Made by a program: the position numbers and the translations under genes. The notes beneath the pieces are model-generated. The model saw nothing but the letters and a program-made list of their open reading frames with translations. It was not told the origin of the DNA and made no database searches. A stretch of DNA of 40,486 nt from Gemmatimonadota bacterium. Its GTDB lineage: Bacteria > Latescibacterota > UBA2968 > UBA8231. This document shows, one piece after another, positions 16,752 to 28,263 of the stretch. Where the stretch lies: positions 42,105 through 82,590 of the forward strand of contig PATE01000054.1 of assembly GCA_002712305.1 (NCBI GenBank), written 5' to 3'. Within the stretch, counting starts at the first letter, position 1; each line of letters begins with the position of its first letter.

Positions 16752-17783
16752 TCAAAGGTCGATAGCGATCTCGCGACCTTCGGAGGCCGAATCGATGGAG
16801 CCGAAGACCATGGCCAGACTCTTGATGTTGTCATGGGCGACCGTCTCGGGTTCACCACCATGACGGACACGATCGATGAATTCTCGCATCAGCCCTGTGT
16901 GATGACCGATACGATCGTCCGGGGCGCTGTCGGGAATGGTGAGGGGAGACATTTCGGATCGAAAATCGCCGGACTGGCTCACGCTTTCTCCGTGGATCCC
17001 CTCACCCCCATCCCACAGGACCGAGCCGCGTTCGCCCACGATCCGCCAGTCGCTTTCCCAGGTGGTATTCATCCCTTCTGCACACCAACTTCCTCGATAG
17101 GTGAAGACAATGCCGTCGGTCATTTCAAAGACAGCCACGGCGTTGGCTCCATGGGCGAACCATGACCCGGACGAATTCCACTCCCGGCAATACACGCGAA
17201 CCGGATCGGCACCACTGATCAGCCGCGCTGCGTCGAAGGTATGAATGGCCATGTCGAGCAGCAGTACGTGATCCATCTGGGCGCGAAATCCACCAAAGTG
17301 AGCCCCCAGATAGAAGTCGGCATCGACGCTGGTCAAAGGGCCGATGGCGTCACTGTCGAGCAATCGCCGCAGTCGCCGAATGTTGGGATCATACCTGCGA
17401 TTCTGAATGACTGCGTAGATCCGGTTCGCCTTGCGGGCTGCCTCCAGCGAGGCTCTGGCGTTGGCCATGGAGTCGGCCAATGGCTTTTCCCCCAATACGT
17501 GACACCCGTGCTCCAAGGCGGTCGTCGTCACGTGGGTGTGCGCCTCGGGCACGGTACAGTCAAACACGACATCCGGCCTCAACTCTTCGAGGAGGCGAAC
17601 CATGTCCGTGCCGGTCTGGGCCTGGCTGAGTTCGTATTCATCGCGCCGGGCGAGGGCTCGATCGGCATCGAGATCGACGAGGCCTACGATCTCGACATCA
17701 TCCAACGTGGCCGCCGCGCCCAACCAGGCGCCACTCATCCCACCGCATCCCACCAACAGGGCACGGACCGAACTGTCACTCAT
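16752..17783 (-). CDS. Gfo/Idh/MocA family oxidoreductase
   Basis: This is the third predicted NAD(P)-dependent sugar dehydrogenase in the island. It has 343 residues. The nucleotide loop reads VGCGGMSGAW, close to the family GxGxxG. The catalytic lysine is in VLGEKPLADS (E99-K100-P101). The pocket has LLLDMAIHTFDAARLISG, with the family histidine, and NRRYDPNIRRL ahead of it. There is no signal sequence. It starts at the ATG at 17783 with only a weak purine stretch upstream. It lies 43 bases upstream of the GH4 gene on the same strand, so the two are probably co-transcribed. A dehydrogenase beside GH4 fits redox handling of a keto-sugar, but this is inference. Confidence 0.87.
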   Translation of the reverse strand: MSDSSVRALLVGCGGMSGAWLGAAATLDDVEIVGLVDLDADRALARRDEYELSQAQTGTDMVRLLEELRPDVVFDCTVPEAHTHVTTTALEHGCHVLGEKPLADSMANARASLEAARKANRIYAVIQNRRYDPNIRRLRRLLDSDAIGPLTSVDADFYLGAHFGGFRAQMDHVLLLDMAIHTFDAARLISGADPVRVYCREWNSSGSWFAHGANAVAVFEMTDGIVFTYRGSWCAEGMNTTWESDWRIVGERGSVLWDGGEGIHGESVSQSGDFRSEMSPLTIPDSAPDDRIGHHTGLMREFIDRVRHGGEPETVAHDNIKSLAMVFGSIDSASEGREIAIDL

Positions 17784-17839
17784 CGGGGTTTCTTTCTGGT
17801 TCGAGCTGTATCATCGCTCACGTCAGGGAGCGGTTCCCG

Positions 17840-19561
17840 TCAAGCCGATACATCTTCGGCGACGTCTTCGGATCGTCGTCCACCAAAACGCACGATGAGG
17901 ATGATACAGATGGCTCCCAGGATCAACCCGACCCCACCCGGATACAGGGCCGCCGTCCCAAGGTAGCCGACGGTGGCCGCTACGATCATCGTCATGACCG
18001 CGTAGGGCATCTGTGTCTTCACATGGTCGAGATGGTCACAGCCGGCAGCCACCGACGACAGGACAGTGGTGTCACTGATGGGGGAGCAGTGGTCACCGAA
18101 GATGCTGCCGTCGAGAACGGCGGCGGCCGTCATCACCGTCAGCGGCAGGCCACCCAGTTCGTGGGCGAGGGGGACAGTCGTGGGCAACAGGATCGCCATC
18201 GTCGTCCACGATGTGCCGATCGAGAAGGCCACCACCGCCGCCAGCAGGAACACGAGAAGAGGCACCGTCGCAGGCGGAAGTGACGTTCCCAGCAAGGCCA
18301 CGAGATAGTCGGAGGTCCCCACGGCACTGCAGGCCTCCTTGATTGCCCAGGCGAGCACGAGGATCACGAGGGCGCGATGGAATCCGGTCACGCCGCCGAG
18401 CCAGGTCGAGGCAGCCAGGCGTGGCGAGATCGGCCGATGGCCCTGTTCGGTACGGCGGGTGACGGCGATGAGCATGGCCACCACGGTACCGAGAACGGCC
18501 GACAGGAACATGACTTTGGCCCCGTCGGCGTTCGAGAAGACGGTGCTCCAGTACAACTGACTCAGCGCAGATACCTGCTGTCGAGCTTCGACGACGGCAG
18601 GCACCGACCAGGCATCGGCCTGCATGCCGACGACGACACCCACGATGACCAGACCTACTGGAATCGCTGCCCACACCCAGTTTGGGGTGAGCCCGGCGGG
18701 CATCTCAAGTCCGTCGGTTTCGTGTCCGTCCATGGCTTTGGCCCCCGGACGAAGGACCTGCCCGTGAACCAGAGCGCGATTCTCGGCGTGCAGCATGGGG
18801 CCGAAATCGCGACGCCACCAGACATTGGCAGCCACAAAGACAAGGGCAAACCAGCAATAGAAGCGGACGCTGAGGGCGCGAAAGAACAACTCGTATCCGG
18901 AGACGCCCGTGGACAAGTTGTCCATGGCATCCTGAAAGAGCCCGACTTCATAACCGATCCAGGTAGAGATCAGGGCGACACCGGCGACAGGAGCCGCTGT
19001 GGAGTCGACGATGTAGGCCAGCTTCTCGCGAGGCACGCGGAATCGATCGGCGACGGGGCGCATCGTCGTGCCGACGACGATCGTATTCGAGTAGTCGTCG
19101 AAGAACACGGCCAGTCCCAACAAGAACGTCGCTCGCCGTGCCGTGGCGGTCCCGTCAGCGCGTCGTGCGAGAGCCTCGGCAATGCCTCGTGTCCCACCCG
19201 CAAGAGACACGACCCGTACCATGCCGATGAGACCTGCCGTGAAGGCGAGGATGTAGAGTTGGAAGGAATCGCTCAGCGGCTGCCAGACGAAATCGACCGC
19301 CGAGGTTCGCAGCACCCAGGCCACGGCAGAGAGCGGGCCCATGTCGGGGGGCAGAACCAGGATGGCCGCACCGACGAGGGCCGTGCAGAGCCCCAGCACG
19401 AGCCATCCTGTGACGATGGCGACGGCGATGGCGACCAGAGGGGGTAGGAGGCTCAGCCCCCCGTGTGGGGTGCCTTCAGCGGGCAACAGCCAGCCCACTA
19501 CGAGAGCACCGGCGATGGCGGCAGCATAACGCAGCGTCAGACCCCGCACGATTCGCTCCAC
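17840..19561 (-). CDS. NhaC-family sodium/proton antiporter
   Basis: This is a predicted inner-membrane antiporter of 573 residues with about 11-13 membrane segments. Family landmarks are FDDYSNTIVVGTTMRPV (about 155-171), the following DSTAAPVAGVALISTWIGYE, and late FGDHCSPISDTTVLSS. These are the core ion-site motifs of NhaC/YqkI-type transporters. A charged cytoplasmic loop falls near the middle. The start is GTG, one base after the stop of the upstream symporter gene (TGA-C-GTG), so the two are tightly coupled. Sodium entering with solute through the symporter could be expelled here. The substrate ion (sodium or another) is inferred from the family. Confidence 0.85.
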   Translation of the reverse strand: MERIVRGLTLRYAAAIAGALVVGWLLPAEGTPHGGLSLLPPLVAIAVAIVTGWLVLGLCTALVGAAILVLPPDMGPLSAVAWVLRTSAVDFVWQPLSDSFQLYILAFTAGLIGMVRVVSLAGGTRGIAEALARRADGTATARRATFLLGLAVFFDDYSNTIVVGTTMRPVADRFRVPREKLAYIVDSTAAPVAGVALISTWIGYEVGLFQDAMDNLSTGVSGYELFFRALSVRFYCWFALVFVAANVWWRRDFGPMLHAENRALVHGQVLRPGAKAMDGHETDGLEMPAGLTPNWVWAAIPVGLVIVGVVVGMQADAWSVPAVVEARQQVSALSQLYWSTVFSNADGAKVMFLSAVLGTVVAMLIAVTRRTEQGHRPISPRLAASTWLGGVTGFHRALVILVLAWAIKEACSAVGTSDYLVALLGTSLPPATVPLLVFLLAAVVAFSIGTSWTTMAILLPTTVPLAHELGGLPLTVMTAAAVLDGSIFGDHCSPISDTTVLSSVAAGCDHLDHVKTQMPYAVMTMIVAATVGYLGTAALYPGGVGLILGAICIILIVRFGGRRSEDVAEDVSA

Positions 19562-19562
19562 G

Positions 19563-21437
19563 TCACTCGGTGTCGGCGAGGGCCTTGATTTCGTCCCGAG
19601 GGGCCGTCGACATCTCCAGTTTGAAAGCCAACAGATACATCATCAATACCCCTGCGAGCCACCAACAGAATTGCCATATCCACAGGGTTGGAATCCCCAT
19701 CGACCACTGAGCCGGGTCGGTTTCATTGCCCAATACGGCGAAAGGACCAATGGCACCCAGGAACCAGATGATGGTGAAGATCCAGATGGGGATCTTCCAG
19801 GTACGACGTTCCGGTGGCAGCGCGGTGTGCTCTTTCAGGAAATTGTGGAAACCGTCCCGGTGTTGTTGCTGATCTGCCTGCGTCGGCTGAGTGAAGGCAC
19901 TGACCAGAACACACGTTCCAAGGTTGAAGAGAATTCCCCATCCGGCGGAGTGAATCGTGAGGGGGTATCGGCCGATTCCGATCAAAGCACCCAACTCGGT
20001 GACGTAGGTGAAGGTCACGGCCAGGACACCGGCGATCAGACCGGCCACAACACCTCGCGGCGTGAACCACCGGATGTAGCAGATGCCCAGCAGGGCGGGC
20101 CACATCTGGAATCCATAGGACACGGCAGCTCCGCCCAGCAACACCAGTAGATCGCCTGAGGCCAAGCCGACGAGCAGAGCCATCGATACCACCACGAAGA
20201 CGGTGACGCGGCCCACCAATACCTGGGCTCCGTGGGAGGCTTCCCTGTTGAAGAAGTGGCGATACAAGTCGCGCGTTACGATCCCAGAGGCAGTGGACAT
20301 GTAGGCAGCGCCTGTGGACTGCATCGCAGCCAGGGCGCAGACACACAACAGGCCCACAAGCCAGGGGGCCTTGTCTGCCAGGGTGCTGATCAGATAGGGC
20401 ACCAGATAGTCGGAGGAGGGAACACCCAGTGCCTCGCCGCCCGGAATGAGGCCCCGATCGAGCATCGTTCCACCCAGGCCCTGAACGGCGGTGAAGGTGA
20501 ACAGGATGCCACCGATAATGAGGGACGAGGCCACGACCTGTTGCAGCGGAAAGGGACGTGGATCCTTGTTGGCAAAGGCCCACATGCTGAAGGCGGGGGC
20601 CGATTGAATCCCCATCAGAGCAAACATGTAGGTGAGAATCATCAGCCCCGTCCACGGACCACCGGCGGCATCGAGGAACATCGTGCCGTGGCGCTCAAGG
20701 AAGGAGGCGGACTCGGGGCGTGTCGGGATGGCCACCATATCAGGCGCCTGCTGTGCCAGGCCCGCCAGACCCGTCTTAAACGGTGACCAGCCGCCGACCA
20801 GGTCGAGAGCCACAATACCGAGGGCGATGATGCCGAGGGCGAGTAGAATACACTGGGCGCAGTCGACGTAGGCGACCGATCGCAGGCCGCCCGAGGCGAC
20901 ATAGATGAAGACGACGACCGACAGCAGGATCGCCCCGCCTTCGATCGAGCCCAGGAAGCTCTGCTGTAGGATGGTGCCTTCCACGAGCCGGCTGAACAGG
21001 ATGCCGGACGCACGCAACTGAATGCCTAGATAGGGGACAGAAAAGATCATCGCCACCACCACCGTCAGGATGCGCATGGCATCGGTGCGGTAATAGTCGG
21101 CAAACATTTCGCCAGGCGTGATATAGCCGTAGCGCTTGCCGAGTAGCCACTGTCGCTTCAGAAACATGACGCCCGTGAAGGGAATCGTGATCGCATAGAA
21201 GGAGGCGAATGCGTAGGGAAGGCCCACATTGTAGATCGACCCCGGATGGCCGACGAAGGTCCAGCCCGAGAAGGAGGTCGCCGTCGCCGCCAGGACGAAG
21301 ACCCAGATGCCGATGCTGCGACCGGCGAGGAAGTAGTCACTGGCCGTCCGTGCCTGCCTGGCGCCTTTTACGCCCCAGAAAATGCAGTAGGACCAGTAGC
21401 CGATCGTGAACACGACCAGCCAGATCAGCTTCTCCAT
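19563..21437 (-). CDS. Sodium/solute symporter (SSS family) with extra C-terminal membrane module
   Basis: This is a predicted sodium-coupled importer of 624 residues. The first 490 or so form a standard SSS core: ASDYFLAGRSIGIWVF, ATATSFSGWTFVGHPG, and a late AALAAMQSTGAAYMSTASGIVTRDLYR. The last 120 residues are additional. A hydrophilic linker is followed by two more hydrophobic segments around WKIPIWIFTIIWFLGAIGPF and GIPTLWIWQFCWWLAGVLMM. This resembles the small two-helix partner proteins of some SSS transporters, here fused in one chain. The ATG at 21437 has GGGAG nine bases ahead. It is 38 bases downstream of glutamate dehydrogenase and coupled to NhaC. Neighbouring gdh hints at an amino or organic acid, not proven. 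Confidence 0.85.
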   Translation of the reverse strand: MEKLIWLVVFTIGYWSYCIFWGVKGARQARTASDYFLAGRSIGIWVFVLAATATSFSGWTFVGHPGSIYNVGLPYAFASFYAITIPFTGVMFLKRQWLLGKRYGYITPGEMFADYYRTDAMRILTVVVAMIFSVPYLGIQLRASGILFSRLVEGTILQQSFLGSIEGGAILLSVVVFIYVASGGLRSVAYVDCAQCILLALGIIALGIVALDLVGGWSPFKTGLAGLAQQAPDMVAIPTRPESASFLERHGTMFLDAAGGPWTGLMILTYMFALMGIQSAPAFSMWAFANKDPRPFPLQQVVASSLIIGGILFTFTAVQGLGGTMLDRGLIPGGEALGVPSSDYLVPYLISTLADKAPWLVGLLCVCALAAMQSTGAAYMSTASGIVTRDLYRHFFNREASHGAQVLVGRVTVFVVVSMALLVGLASGDLLVLLGGAAVSYGFQMWPALLGICYIRWFTPRGVVAGLIAGVLAVTFTYVTELGALIGIGRYPLTIHSAGWGILFNLGTCVLVSAFTQPTQADQQQHRDGFHNFLKEHTALPPERRTWKIPIWIFTIIWFLGAIGPFAVLGNETDPAQWSMGIPTLWIWQFCWWLAGVLMMYLLAFKLEMSTAPRDEIKALADTE

Positions 21438-21475
21438 GAAGCGATACTCCCTCGTGGATGGTGAGCGCGAGGGGC

Positions 21476-22720
21476 TTAGAAGCCGCCGCGCATTTTCTCG
21501 GTGTCAGCGACCCGCTGAATCGCGATGGTGAAGGCTGCCGTGCGCATCGGGACACTCTGTTGTTTCATCACATCCGTCACGTCTCGATACGCTTTCACCA
21601 TGATACGCTCAAGTTGCTGATTGACGTCGTCTTCTTCCCATGTCATGGCCTGGATATTCTGTACCCACTCGAAATAGGAAACAGTCACACCACCGGCATT
21701 GGCAAAGATGTCGGGAACTACGATGACCCCGCGATCGTTCAGAATCGCATCGCCGATGGTCGTGATCGGCGAGTTGGCCGCTTCCACGACCATCTTTGCC
21801 CGGACATCGTTGGCGTTCTCCTGGGTGATGACACCGCCGAGTGCGGCGGGAATGAGGATGTCGCAATCCAGGGTGATCAGTTCCTCATTGGACAACGCTT
21901 CACCCTGACCAAATCCCTCGATCGTCCGATGCTCGTAGGTGTGGTCAAACAACTCGGTCACCGGGAGGCCATCGCCGGCGAACAAGCCCCCGCTCGCATC
22001 GCTGACAGCTACGATCTGAGCGCCCATCTCATGCAGGAATTTTCCTGTGTACGAGCCCACATTGCCAAAGCCCTGAATGGCCACGCGAGCCCCCTTCAGG
22101 TCGATGTCGAAATCGCGTGCTGCCTCGCGGGTGGCAATACTCACACCCTTACCGGTAGCCGCCTCGCGCCCGGGTGACCCGCCCAGGCCGAGAGGTTTTC
22201 CTGTGACGATTCCGGGGGTATAGCCGTAACGCTGGCTGTACTGGTCCATGATCCAGGCCATCACCTGCGCATTCGTGTTGACATCTGGTGCCGGAATATC
22301 ACGGTGGAGACCCCATGCCAGGCCCATGCGTGAGGTGAAGCGACGCGTAAGCACTTCCAGTTCACGTTGCGACATCTGCCATGGGTCACAGGTGATGCCA
22401 CCCTTGGCGCCACCGAAGGGAACGTTCACCAGCGCCGTCTTCCAGGTCATGAGCGAGGCGAGAGAACGGACCTCGTCGAAATCGACCTCTGGATGGAAAC
22501 GGAGGCCCCCCTTCATCGGCCCGCGTGCCCCATTGTGCTGCACACGATAGCCGAGAAAGACCTCGATATGCCCGTCATCCATACGCACCGGCAGCTCGAC
22601 CTTTACCTCGCGAAAAGGAGTCTTCAGGATCTTGCGGATGTCCGCGTCGAGTTCGATGACATCCGCCGCTTTGTCGAAGAGGCGGTTCGTGTTTTCGTAG
22701 TTATTGAGCTTTTCGGCCAC
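21476..22720 (-). CDS. gdhA: Glutamate dehydrogenase
   Basis: This enzyme interconverts glutamate with 2-oxoglutarate and ammonia, using NAD(P). It has 414 residues, the length of the small hexameric GDH class. Motifs in order are GPMKGGLRFHP, the catalytic lysine in PFGGAKGG (K106), GYTPGIVTGKPLGLGGS, and the dinucleotide loop IQGFGNVGS. A C-terminal DIFANAGGVTVSYFEWVQN block follows. The start is GTG at 22720, with AAGGAG five bases upstream. The 87-base gap before it separates it from the NTF2-like gene on the same strand and probably contains a promoter. Downstream lies the SSS-NhaC pair. Coenzyme preference cannot be judged reliably by eye. Confidence 0.95.
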   Translation of the reverse strand: MAEKLNNYENTNRLFDKAADVIELDADIRKILKTPFREVKVELPVRMDDGHIEVFLGYRVQHNGARGPMKGGLRFHPEVDFDEVRSLASLMTWKTALVNVPFGGAKGGITCDPWQMSQRELEVLTRRFTSRMGLAWGLHRDIPAPDVNTNAQVMAWIMDQYSQRYGYTPGIVTGKPLGLGGSPGREAATGKGVSIATREAARDFDIDLKGARVAIQGFGNVGSYTGKFLHEMGAQIVAVSDASGGLFAGDGLPVTELFDHTYEHRTIEGFGQGEALSNEELITLDCDILIPAALGGVITQENANDVRAKMVVEAANSPITTIGDAILNDRGVIVVPDIFANAGGVTVSYFEWVQNIQAMTWEEDDVNQQLERIMVKAYRDVTDVMKQQSVPMRTAAFTIAIQRVADTEKMRGGF

Positions 22721-22807
22721 AGTGTCTCCTTATGGACTCATCAGCATACCCCGCCATCGCCGAAACCAGTCGGAGTGCCTTAGCCCGTGCGAGCCGCCAG
22801 TCCGGCG

Positions 22808-23776
22808 TTACCGGAGAGCGGCAGTGTTGCTTGTGAAGGGGATCTCTTTCGATTTCCAGAACACCCAAGATACGACCCAATCGCCGCCTTGCTTGTGCAG
22901 CAGCCAGTAGTTCAGTCGCTCCTGCTCATACACGGCGTCGCCAGCGAGAGGGGCGGCACGGACCTGATCTCGTGACACGGCAACCGCCTCGCGCCCATCT
23001 GCGCCTGTGCTGACATGAATAACCTCACGCGTGATCGTGTAGTCGACCCGTTCGAGTCGTTTGTCGAGCCATTCACCATACTCGTCGCGATCGGCGAACA
23101 TGATGAGCCAATTTGCGGGGTTCGATGAAAACTTCGATTCCACGGCGACAAACGCTTCGTCAGCGGCACCTGTGATACCGCTGGCGCTGCCATCGGACCA
23201 CGCCCCGGCCTCGTCCATCAGGAGCTCGACGACCTGCTGAGCCTCCTGGTTTGGAATCCCATTCGGTCTCGCCCCTGCCGTCAAATCTCCGTAGTCGGCC
23301 ACGATTCCGGTCACCAACCACTCTTCATCGAGCTTGGCCAGTGTCCACAGGCGGCGTTCGAAATACTCGACGCGTTCAGAGGACGCGCGATTGACGACGA
23401 ACCCTGAGTCTATGGTCGTGGCGAAGGCTTTGTCCTTCCACACGCTGATAACCACCACGGTCCGCTGGATCTCGTAGCGATGGGATTCTACTTCAGACGC
23501 CAATTGCCGAGCGTAGACATCACGGTCGTCGAAGACCGGATCCCACCCGCTGGCGCTGGCGCTGGCATGGCCGTCATACACGACGAATCTGTCCTCGTCG
23601 TAGGCCTCGACCATCAATTCCACATTGGCTCGTCGACGACCACCCAGGTCCTTGTCGATGGCGGCTCTGATCAAGATGGTCTCGGCCGTCTCCGCTGGTA
23701 CAGGTTCGACAGCTAACAACATCATGGCCAATGCAGCGAACAGCGAGGCGTGCCCGATCACACGTCGATAAATCAT
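22808..23776 (-). CDS. Exported protein with two NTF2-like domains (unknown function)
   Basis: The protein has 322 residues and an N-terminal signal peptide of about 28 residues (ending EPVPAETA). Two repeats of an NTF2/SnoaL-like pattern follow: a helix, then strands ending with a lesion-tolerant WxxxWLV or DWVVSW motif. Repeat one covers about 35-180 (RRLWTLAKLDEEWLVTGIVAD). Repeat two covers about 205-310 (LNYWLLHKQGGDWVVSWVFWK). Such domains often bind small ligands or act as accessory folds; no catalytic residues stand out. The ATG at 23776 overlaps the upstream HEAT gene's stop by one base (TGATG) with GGAG seven bases ahead. The two are therefore probably made together in the envelope. 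Confidence 0.65.
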   Translation of the reverse strand: MIYRRVIGHASLFAALAMMLLAVEPVPAETAETILIRAAIDKDLGGRRRANVELMVEAYDEDRFVVYDGHASASASGWDPVFDDRDVYARQLASEVESHRYEIQRTVVVISVWKDKAFATTIDSGFVVNRASSERVEYFERRLWTLAKLDEEWLVTGIVADYGDLTAGARPNGIPNQEAQQVVELLMDEAGAWSDGSASGITGAADEAFVAVESKFSSNPANWLIMFADRDEYGEWLDKRLERVDYTITREVIHVSTGADGREAVAVSRDQVRAAPLAGDAVYEQERLNYWLLHKQGGDWVVSWVFWKSKEIPFTSNTAALR

Positions 23777-25023
23777 CAGCCAGCTCCAAGCTTCTCAAGG
23801 GCCCACTGCGCGTAGTAGGCGACAGTTTTATCCTCGTCGTCGAGCAAACTCTGCAGTGCCTCCCGACTCTGGTGGGTGCCGATCCGTCCCAGCGAAATCA
23901 CGGCACTCCAGCGGACCTGGGCGTCGTCATCGGTGGTCGCTTCCAACAGTGAGGGAACCGCCTCCTCGATCTGAGCCCGACCGAGTATCTGTGCCGCTGC
24001 AGATCGGAGTCGGGCGTCGGGTGCTCCGAGACTGGCAAGGAGTCGTTCAGAGACGCCGCCCGAAAGGCGCTCTACGTCGATGAGCGAGCGCACGGCATTC
24101 AGGCGCTGAATCTGATCCTCATCATCCAGTGACTCAAAGAGAAACTCGATCCCCCGCTCATCCCGCAGGCGCGCCATGGACGTGGCCGCCGCATATCGCA
24201 CGAGATTGCTCGCATCGCCCAGCAACAGCGCCAATTGGGGGATGGCCTCCGGATCGCCAATGTCGCCCAACGCCTGGGCGGATTCGCGGCGCAGATCCGG
24301 GTCGTCGTCGGCGAGCTGGCTCTCCAACTGCAAGCGAACCACCTGGAGGGCCTTGTCGAGTTGCTCGCGTCGTTCAGGTGCCCCATCGCGCATACGCACC
24401 AGAAGGGGCACGCCGAAATAGTTGGCGTTCTCCAATTCGGCGATCGCGATCTGCGCGGTCTGGTCATCCGGGCCGCTTACAGCGGCCCGAATCGTGTCGA
24501 TCCCCGTGCCCTCGCCCAGTTTGAGCAAGGCCACCGCAGCCAACAGTCGAATCGTCGAATTCAGCGAGTCGGCCAGTTGTTTCGTGACATTGGTGACGGC
24601 AACCTGCGTGAACCCGAGTTTTCCTACGGCTCGCAACGCGGCACTTCGCTCGGGGAAGGTGTAGGCCACCGTGATTCGATCGTCCATACTGGCAGAGGCT
24701 GCGCGATGACGGATCCGACCCAGCACAATGGCGGCACCGGTTCGTGTCTTTTCTCTCTCAGCACGGAACTCTCTGTATTTCACGCCTCGATACTGGCCCG
24801 GATCGAGAAGCGCCACCAATTGGCGAGCTCCGGGTCGTCCGAGCCTCGTCAACTCATCAACGCCGGATCTCCACTCGGGAGACTCGAGTTCATTGGCGGC
24901 CAGGACCTCAATCTGATCCTGAACCTGCTCCTCTGTGGTTGAGCAGCCCTGAAACAGGATGGTCAGCAGCAGGAGCGCCGGCAGGCGGACGATCCTCAAC
25001 CCCGGGCGCGGACAGCGACCCAT
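23776..25023 (-). CDS. HEAT-repeat lipoprotein
   Basis: This is a predicted lipoprotein of 415 residues. The signal LPALLLLTILFQGC places the lipidated cysteine at residue 27. The mature protein is almost entirely HEAT or PBS-lyase-type helical repeats. The best are near the C-terminus: VRYAAATSMARLRDERGIEFL, LRSAAAQILGRAQIEEAVPSL, VRWSAVISLGRIG. Such solenoids serve as protein-binding scaffolds. I chose the ATG at 25023 because GAGGGG lies nine bases upstream and the lipoprotein signal starts there. The frame reaching 25254 adds a low-quality stretch. It is coupled to the double-NTF2 gene downstream. It faces outward or into the periplasm; the partner is unknown. Confidence 0.75.
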   Translation of the reverse strand: MGRCPRPGLRIVRLPALLLLTILFQGCSTTEEQVQDQIEVLAANELESPEWRSGVDELTRLGRPGARQLVALLDPGQYRGVKYREFRAEREKTRTGAAIVLGRIRHRAASASMDDRITVAYTFPERSAALRAVGKLGFTQVAVTNVTKQLADSLNSTIRLLAAVALLKLGEGTGIDTIRAAVSGPDDQTAQIAIAELENANYFGVPLLVRMRDGAPERREQLDKALQVVRLQLESQLADDDPDLRRESAQALGDIGDPEAIPQLALLLGDASNLVRYAAATSMARLRDERGIEFLFESLDDEDQIQRLNAVRSLIDVERLSGGVSERLLASLGAPDARLRSAAAQILGRAQIEEAVPSLLEATTDDDAQVRWSAVISLGRIGTHQSREALQSLLDDEDKTVAYYAQWALEKLGAG

Positions 25024-25352
25024 TTGTTTGTTCCCCTCGGGAGTTTCGGCGCCATGGTGACGAGGACGCTCATCACGACGGCGTAAGTCATCGATTCTAT
25101 TAAGACCTACAGGCCTCTTTTCACGGCGGGTTAATCTATAGCCGAATGCCAGGCACGAGCAACCGCGCGGCGGGGCGAACAACGGCAGGTGGTGAAGATC
25201 CGGGCGCGCCCCTTCCGATGAGCCGACGCGAAGGACCGAGATCCTCCGTATCATTGCGCAACGGCAGGCGAATCACGACGAAAGTGCAGGATCTGTGCCT
25301 CGATCTCGTGACGCTGGATCTGACTTCGACAGCAAGGGAGGAGCCGAAACAC
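25024..25352. other. Divergent intergenic region, HEAT lipoprotein and cvpA
   Basis: This 329-base gap separates the divergent starts at 25023 and 25353. An open frame on the plus strand from 25146 runs into cvpA, but its residues are Arg-rich and uninformative. I see no RNA gene, no T-tailed hairpin and no convincing promoter pair. An AT-richer patch (25095-25142, containing TTAATCTATAGCC) is the likeliest place for promoter elements. Confidence 0.4.
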
Positions 25353-25985
25353 GTGCATTGGTTTGACTACGCCGCATTGGGCCTGTTGGCCCTGTTTGCC
25401 TTGCGAGGTTTCAGTCGCGGACTCATTCTGCAGTGGTCGGCCCTGGCCGCCGTCGTCACCGGCCTGCTCGGAGGTCTCTATCTCCACAGTGTTTCCATGG
25501 CCCTGCTGCCTGATCTTGGCAATTCAGTGGTGCAGTTCGTCGCCGGTTTCACCCTCGTCTTTGTCGGCATTGCCATCAGCGTAAATCTGTTGGCGCGTGT
25601 GCTGAAAACCGCTGTGGACGCGTTGTTTCTCGGTACCGTCGACCGATTGCTGGGAATGGCCCTTGGGCTGATGATGGCATCGATGATGATCATCGTCGTG
25701 GTGCTTCTGATCAGCCGATTCTTGCCCGATGGTGTGGAGTGGCTCGAAGCGACTCAGGCTGCGGGCATGGTCTATGTCGCCGTCGATCAGCTTCTCCCAC
25801 TGTTGCCCGATCATTTCGACGAGTTCTATCGCGACTATGCCACGTCCTGGTCAGGACCTGACGAGTTGGCCCCTCTGGGGCGCGACCTGATGGAGCGTTA
25901 CGAAGGGCTCGTCGAGCAGGGGCGACAGGCCCTGGAAGAGGTGCGCGCCCTCGAACGAACCGTCGAGGACGCGGAGATTCCCTAA
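25353..25985 (+). CDS. cvpA: CvpA-family membrane protein
   Basis: This is a predicted inner-membrane protein of the CvpA family, needed for colicin V production in E. coli and linked to envelope stress. It has 210 residues from the GTG at 25353, which has GGGAGGAG nine bases ahead. Four hydrophobic segments occupy about residues 5-130: ALGLLALFALRGFSRG, then VVTGLLGGLYL, FVAGFTLVFVGIAISVNLL, and LGMALGLMMASMMIIVVVLL. The opening DYAALG...RGFSRG motif is typical. A charged helical tail ends the protein. The frame annotated from 25146 is too long for the family. It converges with the RarA fusion gene 16 bases away. The molecular role is poorly defined. Confidence 0.8.
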   Translation: MHWFDYAALGLLALFALRGFSRGLILQWSALAAVVTGLLGGLYLHSVSMALLPDLGNSVVQFVAGFTLVFVGIAISVNLLARVLKTAVDALFLGTVDRLLGMALGLMMASMMIIVVVLLISRFLPDGVEWLEATQAAGMVYVAVDQLLPLLPDHFDEFYRDYATSWSGPDELAPLGRDLMERYEGLVEQGRQALEEVRALERTVEDAEIP

Positions 25986-26001
25986 GAGAGTCCTTGCCCC
26001 A

Positions 26002-28263
<2,262 letters not shown>

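Noticed and set aside
18377-19447. 356-codon plus-strand ORF antisense to NhaC
   Set aside because: It is low-complexity (Arg, Gly, His, Gln), overlaps a well-supported membrane protein, and has no motif.
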